DNA from: JAFGPF01 sp964500415
GTDB lineage: Bacteria > Chloroflexota > Dehalococcoidia > Dehalococcoidales > RBG-16-60-22
NCBI GenBank assembly: GCA_964500415.1
Contig: CAZCOB010000007.1
Location: 13,697 to 77,696, forward strand
DNA length: 64,000 nucleotides
Reading direction: 5' to 3'
Shown: piece after piece, positions 8,356 to 16,444 of the stretch
Position numbering within the stretch: position 1 is the stretch's first letter
Layout of the letters: each line of letters begins with the position of its first letter
The notes under the pieces: generated by a model
What the model was told of the DNA's origin: nothing
The model's database searches: none
The model's input: the letters and a program-made list of their open reading frames with translations, nothing else
Program-made: the position numbers and the translations under genes

Positions 8356-9822
8356 TTAAAAGCACACTTTCCCCGGATTCATAACATTGTTTGGGTCAAA
8401 AATATTCTTAAGCTTATTTAACACGGCAACGGTGGCCGCGTCTCTATTAAAAACCATCCCTGCACTTTCACCATAAGGCCTTGAGAAGAACGCACCATTA
8501 GCCATTAAGTTCTTGATGGCTGAGGCAGATAACTCCCTGACTCGATTTCGCTCGCTCGGGTTTGCGGGGTCATAAAACAGATTAAACTCACAGTGATAGC
8601 CAGTGCCCTGTACTATCGGCTGGATGTAAACACCCATGTCTGCAGCAGGGTAGCCGGCTTTTTCAGCCAGGTCATTCATGACCCCGATTTGACCTTCGAG
8701 CTTATCATAGATGGTCAGAAAGAGGATATCCTCGCAGGCCCCTTTATAGCGGAGCTTCCAATAGGGCTCCCCGGAAGGCCGCTGGACCACTTTTAATATT
8801 TCATTGGCGGAAACTCCACCGGCTGCTTTTACGGCTTCAATCCCCAATCGCTGGGTTAGATCGGTGATGCCTTTAATATGAGAACTAATCCTTTCCTCCG
8901 GCAAAAATTCGTAGCCGGCCACGTTATAGAAAAGAGTCCAGGTGGGTAGAGTATCCTTAAGGCTCTGATAGTCCTTGGGCCATTTCTTCGCAAAGATAGC
9001 CGCCAGGTTGGTATTATTGAGAATAAAGCATTCGTTGACCATTCTCAGTCTTATCAGCCAGGAAGCCATCTCGAGCAGCGTATCGAGGTTGGAGGAGCCA
9101 ACCACGAAGGGCTCTTCAAGACTGGGGAGTATTTCACACCTCATTGATGCCCACGTTACGATGCCTATGGTTCCCTGCGACCCCTGGATAAGCCTGTGCC
9201 AGGAAGCTATACCAGGCCCGTAGGGCGCTTTTTGCACGCCCCCGACTGCCCACTGCTCCTTGACCGTACCCGGTCCGGCCGCCTGCCCGGTTCTAAACTC
9301 ATCGCCGCACCCAAAGATTACCTCAACACAGGCCAGCGGGTCCGATATGTCCCATTGATACTTGGGCATTATTACCGGTTCTCTCTCCAGCAGGCTGCCG
9401 ATAACGGTCTTCGACTTTCGCGGCAACAGCGGTATATTGAGCCTGATGCCCTCCTTTTCCGCCGCCGGTATGAGTTCGCCGAAGGTCACGCCCGGCTCGA
9501 CCATGGCAACCCTGCGCGCCCGGTCGACATTGATGATCTTTTTCATACCGCTTAAATCCACGATAACGGCCCCTCCGATGCCGGGAACGGTATCACCCCT
9601 GAAGTGGGGAGGGCCTGAGCTTACTGGCACCAGCGGCGTTAGAGTCTCGTTGGCAAGTTTTACTATCTTCTGTATGTCACCGGCATTTCTCGGCTTTACG
9701 ACACATACAGGCCTGATCGTATTGACGAAGCTCATGTCTTTTGAGTATCCGTCCAGAGTCGCTTGTTCATAGCTTACATTTCCGGCTCCAACAGCCTTTA
9801 CCAGTTTCTCTTTTACAATCAT
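8356..9822 (-). CDS. FAD-binding oxidase, GlcD-like
   Basis: 488 residues, first gene of the operon. The N-terminal FAD_binding_4-type domain has PLVPVSSGPPHFRGD in place of the usual PxxxxGGGTxxxG loop. VEPGVTFGELIPAAEKEGIR follows, and the C-terminus ends FDPNNVMNPGKVCF. It is a full-length homologue of the truncated gene at 1-1107. Expected role: oxidation of a 2-hydroxy acid, aromatic alcohol or similar substrate with transfer of electrons to the downstream HdrD-like protein, which starts 52 bases after this stop. aaaggggg ribosome site. The altered glycine loop and lack of a clear substrate motif leave specificity open. Confidence 0.85.
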   Translation of the reverse strand: MIVKEKLVKAVGAGNVSYEQATLDGYSKDMSFVNTIRPVCVVKPRNAGDIQKIVKLANETLTPLVPVSSGPPHFRGDTVPGIGGAVIVDLSGMKKIINVDRARRVAMVEPGVTFGELIPAAEKEGIRLNIPLLPRKSKTVIGSLLEREPVIMPKYQWDISDPLACVEVIFGCGDEFRTGQAAGPGTVKEQWAVGGVQKAPYGPGIASWHRLIQGSQGTIGIVTWASMRCEILPSLEEPFVVGSSNLDTLLEMASWLIRLRMVNECFILNNTNLAAIFAKKWPKDYQSLKDTLPTWTLFYNVAGYEFLPEERISSHIKGITDLTQRLGIEAVKAAGGVSANEILKVVQRPSGEPYWKLRYKGACEDILFLTIYDKLEGQIGVMNDLAEKAGYPAADMGVYIQPIVQGTGYHCEFNLFYDPANPSERNRVRELSASAIKNLMANGAFFSRPYGESAGMVFNRDAATVAVLNKLKNIFDPNNVMNPGKVCF

Positions 9823-10194
9823 TCTTACCCCCTTTCGCTTTTGATATGATTAAATAATAAAAACAAAAAATGCTTGTGCCATGCGGACCCAGGTTGTGTT
9901 GAAAAGCTGGATATTTTCAGCCGACTAAATAATTATTTCCTTTGAGATAGTAGTTTACTTTGTGTCTCCTTGTCAAGTTAATTTACGCTCCGGAGTTTTT
10001 TATCCGGGAGCACTCGCATAACCGGTGCTAGAGCCGGCCTCTGAGCTGTGGTATGAAACGGAATCATAAATAGCAGAAGGTGGCCATAAGTCTTGGACCC
10101 ACAACCGCCGCCGGATGTTTACTTAATGAATATCTCAATAATGGTGCTGTTTACAGTGAAATTTAGGTTATTCGTCAGGGTTTCAGCTACGAAG
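9823..10194. other. Intergenic leader between FAD operon and tRNA-Lys
   Basis: It contains the promoter at 9947-9976, a small hairpin (gctggatattttcagc, 9906-9921) within the presumed 5' leader, and about 120 AT-rich bases before the FAD start. No coding potential is seen in 9977-10194. Confidence 0.6.
9947..9976 (-). promoter_or_regulatory. Sigma-70-type promoter of the FAD/HdrD/FAD operon
   Basis: On the minus strand a perfect TTGACA (9971-9976) and TACTAT (9947-9952) are separated by 18 bases, about 125 bases upstream of the start at 9822. The -10 box matches consensus in 4 of 6 positions. Confidence 0.5.
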
Positions 10195-10267
10195 TGAGCC
10201 GCGGAGGACTCGAACCTCCAACCGGATGATTAAGAGTCATCTGCTCTACCAATTGAGCTAGCGGCCC
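10195..10267 (-). tRNA. tRNA-Lys (CTT)
   Basis: A 73-base cloverleaf. Acceptor arms GGGCCGC/GCGGCTC contain one G-T pair. The D arm contains AGCTCAATTGGTAGAGC. The anticodon stem GATGA/TCATC carries loop CTCTTAA with anticodon CTT. The T arm is GGAGG-TTCGAGT-CCTCC. Discriminator base A. CCA is not encoded. Confidence 0.95.
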
Positions 10268-10353
10268 GTTATCTAATTACCGTCCATCATTTTATCACCA
10301 TGAGATATATCGTGGCAAGCGGATTGAAGCTGCATGTCATGGCAGGGCGACTA

Positions 10354-10392
10354 TAAAAAAAAGCCCTCACCGCTTCTTCATGTGTGAGAGCT
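10354..10392 (-). terminator. Terminator after the 72-residue ORF
   Basis: Arms aaagccctcac and gtgagagcttt form an 11-bp stem with one mismatch. On the minus strand it is followed by eight T. It lies about 70 bases beyond the stop at 10464. Confidence 0.8.
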
Positions 10393-10463
10393 TTATTAAT
10401 AGTCTTAACAAAATTGACTGTTTTGTTTTTCCGGAGATATTTTGGGTTAGAGCTTATAAAGTG

Positions 10464-10682
10464 TTAGTTTTGTATATGCTCCGTAAGTTTAACCACGTCT
10501 ACCGGCGCCAGCACATTGCCGTCAGTCGTCATGATATCTCTGGCATTTATAAGATTGGTGTCAGGGTGTGCCAGGCGGAACTTCTTCATAACCTCATCGT
10601 GTTTCTGAAAAGACTCCTCCTCGTCCTTGGCCGGGCTCGTTGTTTCTTTATTTATTTTCTTCCGTATCCACAGTATAATCAT
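10464..10682 (-). CDS. Small hypothetical protein, 72 residues
   Basis: Charged N-terminus (RKKINKETTSPAKDEEES) followed by a compact segment ending DVVKLTEHIQN. I do not recognise a family. It is supported as real by a good ribosome site (gggaggt, six bases before the ATG) and its own downstream terminator. No signal peptide or membrane helix is clear. Monocistronic; function unknown. Confidence 0.6.
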   Translation of the reverse strand: MIILWIRKKINKETTSPAKDEEESFQKHDEVMKKFRLAHPDTNLINARDIMTTDGNVLAPVDVVKLTEHIQN

Positions 10683-10775
10683 TCTTTACCTCCCGCGGCG
10701 ATTCATTAATGTTTTATCAGATTCCTTACAATCCGTGTATTTTTATACAGGTCAAGTGATAATCTCCCTGCTAAT

Positions 10776-11291
10776 TCAGCTTACCGTCATATAGAACCTG
10801 GGTGAGGCGGCATCTTTATCGGCGCCGATGCTGTGGCAGTAAAAACAGCCTTTATCGACGGTTATTCTATAATTGGCGCACCCCGGCAGCTCGAAACTCA
10901 CCTCACCGTTATGCAGAGTTACGTAGTTATCCCGCGGCGTTTCGCCTTCGTTTTGGATTACTTTCTCCCAGGTATCGACATCAGTCTGGACGTATACGCC
11001 TATGTTGAGAGTCATATAACGGTAATGATGGATAAGTTCATCGGTGTTGGTGATGTACAGGGTATAAAGCGTATCGGCATTACTCTGTGAAGAATCGATA
11101 TAGAAGAGGTCGCCCGGTGTAATGCCGCCTATAGCATTCCCATAAGCATTAATCCTGGGCGCTGCAGATGATTCGGCAGGCTCTATGTTCATGGGGGCGT
11201 TATTTGCCATGGCTCCGTCATAGGCGTAAGCCACCGGCCAGGGGGAGAGGAGTAAAGCCGCAATCAGGGGAAAAAGTAGTTTCCTTTTCAT
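10776..11291 (-). CDS. Secreted hypothetical protein with a CxxCH motif
   Basis: 171 residues. A signal peptide is clear: MKRK, a hydrophobic stretch LLFPLIAALLLSP, and probable cleavage after AYA near residue 23. The mature part looks beta-rich (DTLYTLYITNT; YRYMTLNIGVYV). Near the C-terminus, CFYCH is a formal CxxCH heme-c attachment motif, and a third cysteine precedes it (PGCANY). One motif in a protein without other cytochrome signatures may be coincidental: a monoheme cytochrome or a disulfide-bonded exported protein are both possible. No recognisable family. Weak ribosome site. Confidence 0.65.
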   Translation of the reverse strand: MKRKLLFPLIAALLLSPWPVAYAYDGAMANNAPMNIEPAESSAAPRINAYGNAIGGITPGDLFYIDSSQSNADTLYTLYITNTDELIHHYRYMTLNIGVYVQTDVDTWEKVIQNEGETPRDNYVTLHNGEVSFELPGCANYRITVDKGCFYCHSIGADKDAASPRFYMTVS

Positions 11292-11461
11292 TTCATCAGG
11301 CCTTATAATTTGGTTCTGTAACCCGGAGCTGCCGCGTATCTGGGTTTTCTCTCTTGGTATCAGCTTATCGCGGGAATGAGAAATAAATCATAAATAGGTG
11401 GGTAGAAGCTATAAACAATGCATAAATCTTTTCAGGTGATAAATAGTCGTTGAAAATAGAA

Positions 11462-11490
11462 AGGGCCTAGCATTTTATCGGCTAAGCCCT
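11462..11490 (-). terminator. Terminator after the single-domain receiver
   Basis: Arms agggcctagc and gctaagccct pair over about 9-10 bp with a nine-base loop. Minus-strand continuation is ttctatttt. It is 62 bases past the stop at 11553. Confidence 0.65.
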
Positions 11491-11552
11491 GCCCGCTACG
11501 GGTGCGTTACCAAGCTGGGGAACAGCTTATCTTTGTATATATTTCAGTATCT

Positions 11553-11972
11553 TCAGCGTTTTCCGGTACGTGTATTGGAAAACGGGTCGAGCATTACGGT
11601 GGCATTCCGCTTCAGGGTCTCTTCTATCCGTGATTTTAATAAATCGACTCCAAAAGGCTCGGTTAGATAGCTATCGGAACCCAGGTTCAGGCCCCTGACC
11701 GTGTTGTCGCCGGTGCCCCAGGTACTGAGCATCACGATGGGGACAAGCGTCCATTGGCGGAGTTGCAGGCATATGCCGATTCCATCCAGCGTGGGCATCA
11801 TGATATCGAGAATGATTAATTCCGGGTCTTCGTTTTCGATTATATCCTCGAGGTGGATTCCGGTATGACGGGTGCTTATTATCTCATATCGACCGTCATT
11901 CAGTCCTTGCTGCAAAAAACTCACCAGTACCGGGTCGGTGCTGATAGTAAGAATTTTAGTTTTTGCCAGCAT
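11553..11972 (-). CDS. Stand-alone response-regulator receiver, atypical
   Basis: 139 residues, a receiver domain only. The phospho-acceptor Asp56 (LIILDIMMP) and the switch Ser/Thr region (VMLSTWG) are present. The conserved Lys of the xKPF motif is replaced by Glu105 (SYLTEPF), and the N-terminal acidic pair is reduced to STD. The Lys normally stabilises the phosphorylated state, so signalling is probably altered or phosphorylation-independent. No DNA-binding domain. It has its own terminator and no adjacent kinase; the nearest kinases are in the archaellum locus 4.5 kb away. Confidence 0.85.
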   Translation of the reverse strand: MLAKTKILTISTDPVLVSFLQQGLNDGRYEIISTRHTGIHLEDIIENEDPELIILDIMMPTLDGIGICLQLRQWTLVPIVMLSTWGTGDNTVRGLNLGSDSYLTEPFGVDLLKSRIEETLKRNATVMLDPFSNTRTGKR

Positions 11973-12221
11973 GTTAGCCTCCTTGGAGTTATTGTTTGAT
12001 TTTCTGGTATAAGACTAACATCGCGGCGATAAACAGGGCATAAACGGCCGCAGGCATAAGATAAATATCTCATTAATGATTTGGTGGTGTAGGGGAGACA
12101 GGTGTAACTAACGTTAATGGCGTAAATATGGTTGACATAAAGCTGGTTTCTAAGCAACCGGCAACCATAAATAAAGGGTGTTTCTTTAGTAAGTTAATGG
12201 TTGCCTTTAGCGATTGCTACC

Positions 12222-12653
12222 TTAGCCTTTTTTATCGTAGACGCTTTGAGGGCCGGTGCTGAAATAAAAAATAGGCCGGTCTACCCGGTGGAAAATTATA
12301 GGACAGTGCATCAGTCCTGCTGGAATAAAGACGGCGCTGCTCTTGGTAATGATATGCTTTTCATCGCCAAGATGTATTTCCACCTCTCCGCATAAATCGT
12401 GCGGGTCTTCCGGGTTGCTCCCGAAGAATCCGATGTATTCATCCCAGTCGTGGGAGTGGCTGCCGGCCGGACTGCCCCTGCCGGAGGCTTTCCATATCAG
12501 GGCGCAGTTTAGGTAAAAAGCCCCTTTAATAACTTCGTCATCTACAACGACGACGACTTCTCCGCTACGTTCTCCCTCGGATGGCTGGGGAGGTGGTGTT
12601 TTAGGCGGCTTTACTTTGGATATAATGTATTTTCCATATTTAGTTTCCGCCAT
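12222..12653 (-). CDS. Cupin-like protein, MAxTKYGK family, single domain
   Basis: 143 residues from the ATG at 12653; a GTG two codons earlier sits closer to the aaggag site and is the alternative start. It begins MAETKYGKYI, the signature shared by the neighbouring paralogs. The core has SHSHDWDEYIGFFGSNPEDP, CGEVEIHLGDEKHIITKSS and VFIPAGLMHCPIIFHRVDRP: an HxHxxxE-like metal site, a strand pair and a distal His, as in a cupin beta-barrel. Probable metal-dependent enzyme or binding protein; substrate unknown. Last gene of the operon running from 15595. Confidence 0.75.
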   Translation of the reverse strand: MAETKYGKYIISKVKPPKTPPPQPSEGERSGEVVVVVDDEVIKGAFYLNCALIWKASGRGSPAGSHSHDWDEYIGFFGSNPEDPHDLCGEVEIHLGDEKHIITKSSAVFIPAGLMHCPIIFHRVDRPIFYFSTGPQSVYDKKG

Positions 12654-12676
12654 TTTCACGTACGCTCCTTACTGTT

Positions 12677-13090
12677 TCATTTATTCAGTTTTTCCTGATG
12701 GTATCGACGTGTCAGCATTACTTCCAGGAAGATAACGGGTTTGGGGATTTTCTTGAAGTTCAGCGGGCCGTGGGGCAATCCTTTGGCAACAGAGACGATG
12801 GCAGGGGAGTCGATAATGTGTTTTTCCTGTTCCTCGCCCAGGCATATCTCGATTACCGCCCCGCCGAAATCGTGCACATCCATCGGATTGGTTCCCAGAA
12901 AGCAAAGCAGCTGTACGAAGTCGCTGTGAGAGTGTGGCTCCTTCAGTACCATCTCCGGTTTGGTGAAAACATGGTGGGTGATAATGCAATCGGCATCCAT
13001 CTCGTCGCCGCTGGCCGATAGCCCCTCCATCTGGTGGTGTTTCTTAAACGCGTTTCGAAGGATATGTTTCCCGTATTTGGTCTCTGCCAT
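12677..13090 (-). CDS. Cupin-like protein, MAxTKYGK family, single domain
   Basis: 137 residues. The reading frame is open far upstream (to 13432), but that extension is the antisense of the next gene; the true start is ATG 13090 with gaggaggg before it and the family start MAETKYGKHI. Core: HSHSDFVQLLCFLGTNPMDV, GGAVIEICLGEEQEKHI and AKGLPHGPLNFKKIPKP. It keeps the His of the first motif, but the acidic residue after it is replaced by Gln. A sister copy of the 13636-14061 gene is evident from FLEVMLTR against FLEISLTR. Confidence 0.8.
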   Translation of the reverse strand: MAETKYGKHILRNAFKKHHQMEGLSASGDEMDADCIITHHVFTKPEMVLKEPHSHSDFVQLLCFLGTNPMDVHDFGGAVIEICLGEEQEKHIIDSPAIVSVAKGLPHGPLNFKKIPKPVIFLEVMLTRRYHQEKLNK

Positions 13091-13140
13091 ATTATTAAAC
13101 CCTCCTCGCAATGGTTTTGTAATGTAAAAGCAAATAATAT

Positions 13141-13614
13141 CTAAAACTCGTTTCCGGATGTACGGGTATACATCGTCCCGTTTCCCGCCGTCCAGAAGAA
13201 AATAGGGTAGTCGATTCTCCTGATATAAAGAGGCAGATGCTTCATCCCCTTGGGTACATAAATCAGGCAGCTCTTGGTAAGGATGAATTTCTCGTCTTCC
13301 AGCCAGAACTCGAGTTCGCCTCCCAGTTCCCGGGGCTTGCCCGGCACCGTACCCACAAATCCCAGTGTCTCGTCGAAGTCGTGCGTGTGGGCTATCTCTA
13401 TCTCCAGGTCTCCGGTGCCGTGCTTTTTCCACAGCCAGACGCAGTTGGTATAAAAAGCGCCTTCGACCACGCTATCATCCAGCGCGAACATCCAGGTGGA
13501 ATCGAAATAGTTACCTTTTTCTCTCTGCTCCTGTATTCGCTTCGGTATGGGAAAGGGTTTCTCCGGCGGCTTGACGTCGGTAAAGATGTACTTCGCATAT
13601 TTGTATTCTGTCAA
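13141..13614 (-). CDS. Cupin-like protein, MAxTKYGK family, single domain
   Basis: 157 residues, start MTEYKYAKYIFTDVKPP. Core: AHTHDFDETLGFVGTVPGKP, LGGELEFWLEDEKFILTKS and IYVPKGMKHLPLYIRRIDYP. HTHxxxE plus distal His give a plausible metal-binding cupin site. It pairs with 12222-12653, sharing the EGAFYxNC and DYPIFFW-type features. Located 21 bases after the preceding stop. Function unknown. Confidence 0.75.
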   Translation of the reverse strand: MTEYKYAKYIFTDVKPPEKPFPIPKRIQEQREKGNYFDSTWMFALDDSVVEGAFYTNCVWLWKKHGTGDLEIEIAHTHDFDETLGFVGTVPGKPRELGGELEFWLEDEKFILTKSCLIYVPKGMKHLPLYIRRIDYPIFFWTAGNGTMYTRTSGNEF

Positions 13615-13635
13615 GTGCTTTTCTCCTTATTTTGA

Positions 13636-14061
13636 TTATTTTTTGTCTGGTTTTTTCTTCGGCGGCCGCCGGGGCGGTTTCCAGATGCGGGTAAGCGATA
13701 TTTCCAGGAATACGAGCGGTTTTTCCACTTTTTTAAAAACTATCGGACAGTGCTTTACCCCGGAGGGAATGGAAACGACGGCGGTGGAGGTGATGGTATG
13801 TTTCTCGCCCCCCAGCGTGAAGTCTATCTCCGCGCCGAAGTCGGTAACATCTTCCGGGTTGCCCCCGATGAAGCAGAGCATTTCCGGGAACTTGTGGGAG
13901 TGGGGATGGTCGAAGGACATAGGTTTGGTGATACAGTGGTACCCGATGCTGCAGTCCGCATCCAGTTCGCCGTTGTGCGCCAGGACCGATTTACCGGTGT
14001 AGTGAGGTATATCTATGATAAGTCCGGTTTTGATGCATTTCCCGTATTTTGATTCGGCCAT
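13636..14061 (-). CDS. Cupin-like protein, MAxTKYGK family, single domain
   Basis: 141 residues, start MAESKYGKCI. Core: DHPHSHKFPEMLCFIGGNPE, FGAEIDFTLGGEKHTITSTA and IPSGVKHCPIVFKKVEKP. The C-terminal tail is very basic (RRPPKKKPDKK). HSHxxxE and the distal His are intact. First of four cupin-like genes in the operon, nine bases after the NTF2-like gene. Function unknown. Confidence 0.75.
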   Translation of the reverse strand: MAESKYGKCIKTGLIIDIPHYTGKSVLAHNGELDADCSIGYHCITKPMSFDHPHSHKFPEMLCFIGGNPEDVTDFGAEIDFTLGGEKHTITSTAVVSIPSGVKHCPIVFKKVEKPLVFLEISLTRIWKPPRRPPKKKPDKK

Positions 14062-14070
14062 TTTCTCTCC

Positions 14071-14766
14071 CTATCTTTTACCTTTCTTTTTTTTCATTAA
14101 CCTTGCGTTCTTTTCACTATCGGAAGTCGGCCTACCGGTGACGGGGTGGTTGTAGTGGAAGGGGAAAATATAGCCGGACATGAACCGTGGGTCGTCAGGC
14201 GTGGGCGGAATATCCGGGTCGGGCGCTTTAAAGCCCATGATAGACTTGCCAATCATTTCCGATGTTCCCCATGATTCCTCGGGGACCCTGACGTTATAGG
14301 GGATAATCCACCTTACCGTCAGGAACTTCCAGGCGCCGTTTTCCTTGATGTATTCGATTTCATAGATGCCGCCGACCAGCGAGCCGCGGAGCTTGCCCTC
14401 CTTGTCAGGCACACAAACGCCCCCGAAGGCGTACCAGCGGCCTTTAGCCCTCCTGCCATCGGGCTCAACGTCAACGACGCCGGCAATCGGCATTACCTGG
14501 TGCAGGAAGCCGGGCGGCGGCTCCGGCCGGTCAGAGCCGACCCCGAAATAACGTTTCACGCCTTCCTTGCCGAGCCAGGTTCCCTCCAGCCAGTATAGAG
14601 CGACATCCGGGTGGTCGGCGAAACAGTCGTATATCTCGTCACGCATCATGTGCTGGACGTAGTAGCTGTATACCCTTTGCAGCCTCTTGACCTCGTTGAT
14701 GTCATCCAGGATACCGACCTTCTTTTCCAGGGCTTTAAGCCGTGCTTCCATCTCTTCTACATTCAT
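14071..14766 (-). CDS. NTF2/SnoaL-like protein
   Basis: 231 residues. An N-terminal coiled-coil segment (EEMEARLKALEKKVGILDDI) precedes an alpha+beta cone domain with RLQRVYSYYVQHMMRDEIYD and a WLGKEGVKRYFG segment, the usual SnoaL/NTF2-like pattern. GRWYAFGGVC and the YEIEYIKENGAWKFLTVRW strands follow. Proteins of this fold act as small-molecule isomerases, cyclases, dehydratases or binding proteins; no catalytic set can be assigned. The C-terminus is Lys-rich. It sits between the nucleotidyltransferase and the cupins, 19 and 9 bases away, so it is cotranscribed. Confidence 0.75.
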   Translation of the reverse strand: MNVEEMEARLKALEKKVGILDDINEVKRLQRVYSYYVQHMMRDEIYDCFADHPDVALYWLEGTWLGKEGVKRYFGVGSDRPEPPPGFLHQVMPIAGVVDVEPDGRRAKGRWYAFGGVCVPDKEGKLRGSLVGGIYEIEYIKENGAWKFLTVRWIIPYNVRVPEESWGTSEMIGKSIMGFKAPDPDIPPTPDDPRFMSGYIFPFHYNHPVTGRPTSDSEKNARLMKKKKGKR

Positions 14767-14785
14767 GAATAGCTCCTTGTAATTG

Positions 14786-15595
14786 TTATTTTATGATTTC
14801 GCTAGCTAATAATTGGGTTGTTTTTCTGGCGTACGCCAGAATATCGTGAAGAATATCTTTGTTAAATGGCTTGATGTCTTCAGTACCTGTATAGACGGCA
14901 AGCACCTGGACGATAGTGTCGGAGAACTCGGACGGAAGATTAACGAGCGCCCACTCGCCGCCTTCTTTCTTGGACATGACTTTATCTTCCCTGATAAAGG
15001 CGATGATGCGGCATGGGGTAAGCACGATGTAAGTTGGAGGTAGAGTATCGAAATTATCGTTTATCCAATTCAGCTCATTATTTAACGAAGCGATACTCAT
15101 TTCTCGGGGTATTTCCGGGAACAATTCTTCGATAGCCTTGCCGTAAAGACAGATACCGCGTTGCCGTATAACCTCGAAATGGAGAACCATATCATCGTCA
15201 CATCGCTGAGCTGTAAAATCGATGGTTCCGGTCTCGTACTGTTCGCGATGGTCGTAGTTATAATGAAGCTCGAATGGCGTCGGATACATAATGTTTTTCA
15301 CACTGTCTATAGTTACGATACTCATTTCAGCGCGTATATCGGAGATACCGAGAAGGTAGTCGATAATTGCCTTCTTTTGTTCGGTTGTCAGTTTGTGTCG
15401 GACAACCGCCAGAAAATCCAGGTCGCTTGACTTGGGATTGAAACAGCCCATCGCCAGCGAGCCGTGCAGGTAAAAGCCCTCCAGGTCTCCCCTGAAAGCC
15501 CGGCGGTAGAAGCTGAGAATGTCGTTAACCCTGCTCCGTAGTGACTCCGGGCAGTTATGCCAGCCGTAGAAAGCAGTCAGGTGATTTTTGTTCAT
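14786..15595 (-). CDS. Aminoglycoside-adenylyltransferase-like nucleotidyltransferase
   Basis: 269 residues. The nucleotidyltransferase signature is at residues 43-61: LHGSLAMG followed by SSDLDFLAVV, the GSxxxG...DxD metal site. An AadA-like helical C-terminal half follows, with PPTYIVLTPCRIIAFIREDK and KEGGEWA (compare LTLARI and SKxxAAxWA of ANT(3'')-type enzymes). It probably transfers AMP to a small molecule. Antibiotic modification is possible, but distant homologues often have unknown substrates. First gene of a six-gene operon with an NTF2-like protein and four cupins. Confidence 0.75.
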   Translation of the reverse strand: MNKNHLTAFYGWHNCPESLRSRVNDILSFYRRAFRGDLEGFYLHGSLAMGCFNPKSSDLDFLAVVRHKLTTEQKKAIIDYLLGISDIRAEMSIVTIDSVKNIMYPTPFELHYNYDHREQYETGTIDFTAQRCDDDMVLHFEVIRQRGICLYGKAIEELFPEIPREMSIASLNNELNWINDNFDTLPPTYIVLTPCRIIAFIREDKVMSKKEGGEWALVNLPSEFSDTIVQVLAVYTGTEDIKPFNKDILHDILAYARKTTQLLASEIIK

Positions 15596-15680
15596 GAGTT
15601 TGTTTCGGTGAATTTATTGGTTATATTGGAAAATTGTATACCTGATTGTACTCTAAAAAAGGTAATTAGACAAATAATAA

Positions 15681-15703
15681 AAGGGAGCCGTTGCGGCTCC
15701 CTT
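15681..15703 (-). terminator. Terminator of the archaellum/two-component locus
   Basis: A perfect 10-bp stem (aagggagccg / cggctccctt) with a three-base loop. On the minus strand it is followed by ttattattt. It is nested in a second inverted repeat (taattagaca / tgtctaatta, 15664-15720). It lies 30 bases beyond the stop of the regulator gene at 15733 and is the first clear terminator after the archaellin genes. Confidence 0.8.
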
Positions 15704-15732
15704 CGTTTCTGTCTAATTAAGATGCGAGGCTT

Positions 15733-16431
15733 CTATGGCACGTCGGTGGCTATGAAGTAGCCCACGCCGGGGATAGTCTGGATATACTTGGGGTTCTTGG
15801 GGTCGGGTTCCAGCTTCCGGCGTAGTCGGCCCACGAACACGCGCAGGTACTCCTTCTCCGATGAGTATTCGCTGCCCCAGACGCTCTGTAAAAGCATACT
15901 GTGGGTGAGGACTTTATCCGAGTTCACCGCCAGGTGTTGCAGCAGCGAATACTCGGTGGGAGTAAGCGTTATCTCATTGCCGTTGACGGTGACGCGCCTC
16001 TTGGCAAAGTTAATCTCCAGTCCGTCGCAGGCGAAGCTTGACTGTGCCGGCGCTGCGGTGGGGTCGCCGCGGTGTCGGAAAGCCGTCTTGATTCTCGCCA
16101 TAAGCTCGGCAATGCCGAAGGGCTTGGTCAGATAATCGTCGGCGCCCAGCTCCAGGCATTTAACCTTGTCGTTTTCATCGCCGCGTGCGCTGAGGATAAT
16201 GATAGGTACGTTTGACCATTCCCGGATACGCCGTACCACTTCCACGCCGTCCACTTTGGGCATCATAAGGTCGAGTATTATCAGGTCGACGAAATCTCTC
16301 TGCACCGCTTCCAGCGATTCCTCGCCGTTGGTAGCGGTAATTACTTCGTAGCCGCGTGCCTTGAGATTCGTACTGAGCAGTCTCAATATCGCCGGGTCAT
16401 CATCTACGATGAGCAAGTTTTTCTTATCCAT
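15733..16431 (-). CDS. OmpR/KdpE-type response regulator
   Basis: 232 residues from ATG 16431, preceded by aaaggggga; a longer open frame upstream overlaps the kinase and is not used. Receiver: acidic pair Asp10-12, phospho-Asp54 (LIILDLMMP) and Lys103 (YLTKPF). A winged-helix output domain follows from about residue 130, with RRVTVNGNEITLTPTEYSLL and the recognition region YLRVFVGRLRRKL. Both domains look functional. It ends the long locus, 13 bases after the hybrid kinase, and is the likely DNA-binding output of this phosphorelay. Targets, perhaps the archaellin promoter, are inference. Confidence 0.9.
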   Translation of the reverse strand: MDKKNLLIVDDDPAILRLLSTNLKARGYEVITATNGEESLEAVQRDFVDLIILDLMMPKVDGVEVVRRIREWSNVPIIILSARGDENDKVKCLELGADDYLTKPFGIAELMARIKTAFRHRGDPTAAPAQSSFACDGLEINFAKRRVTVNGNEITLTPTEYSLLQHLAVNSDKVLTHSMLLQSVWGSEYSSEKEYLRVFVGRLRRKLEPDPKNPKYIQTIPGVGYFIATDVP

Positions 16432-16444
16432 AGTCGTTCCCCCT

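Noticed and set aside
13091..13432. N-terminal extension of the cupin gene at 12677
   Set aside because: The extra 114 residues are antisense-like and overlap the neighbouring cupin in another frame; the family start MAETKYGK and a strong ribosome site mark ATG 13090.
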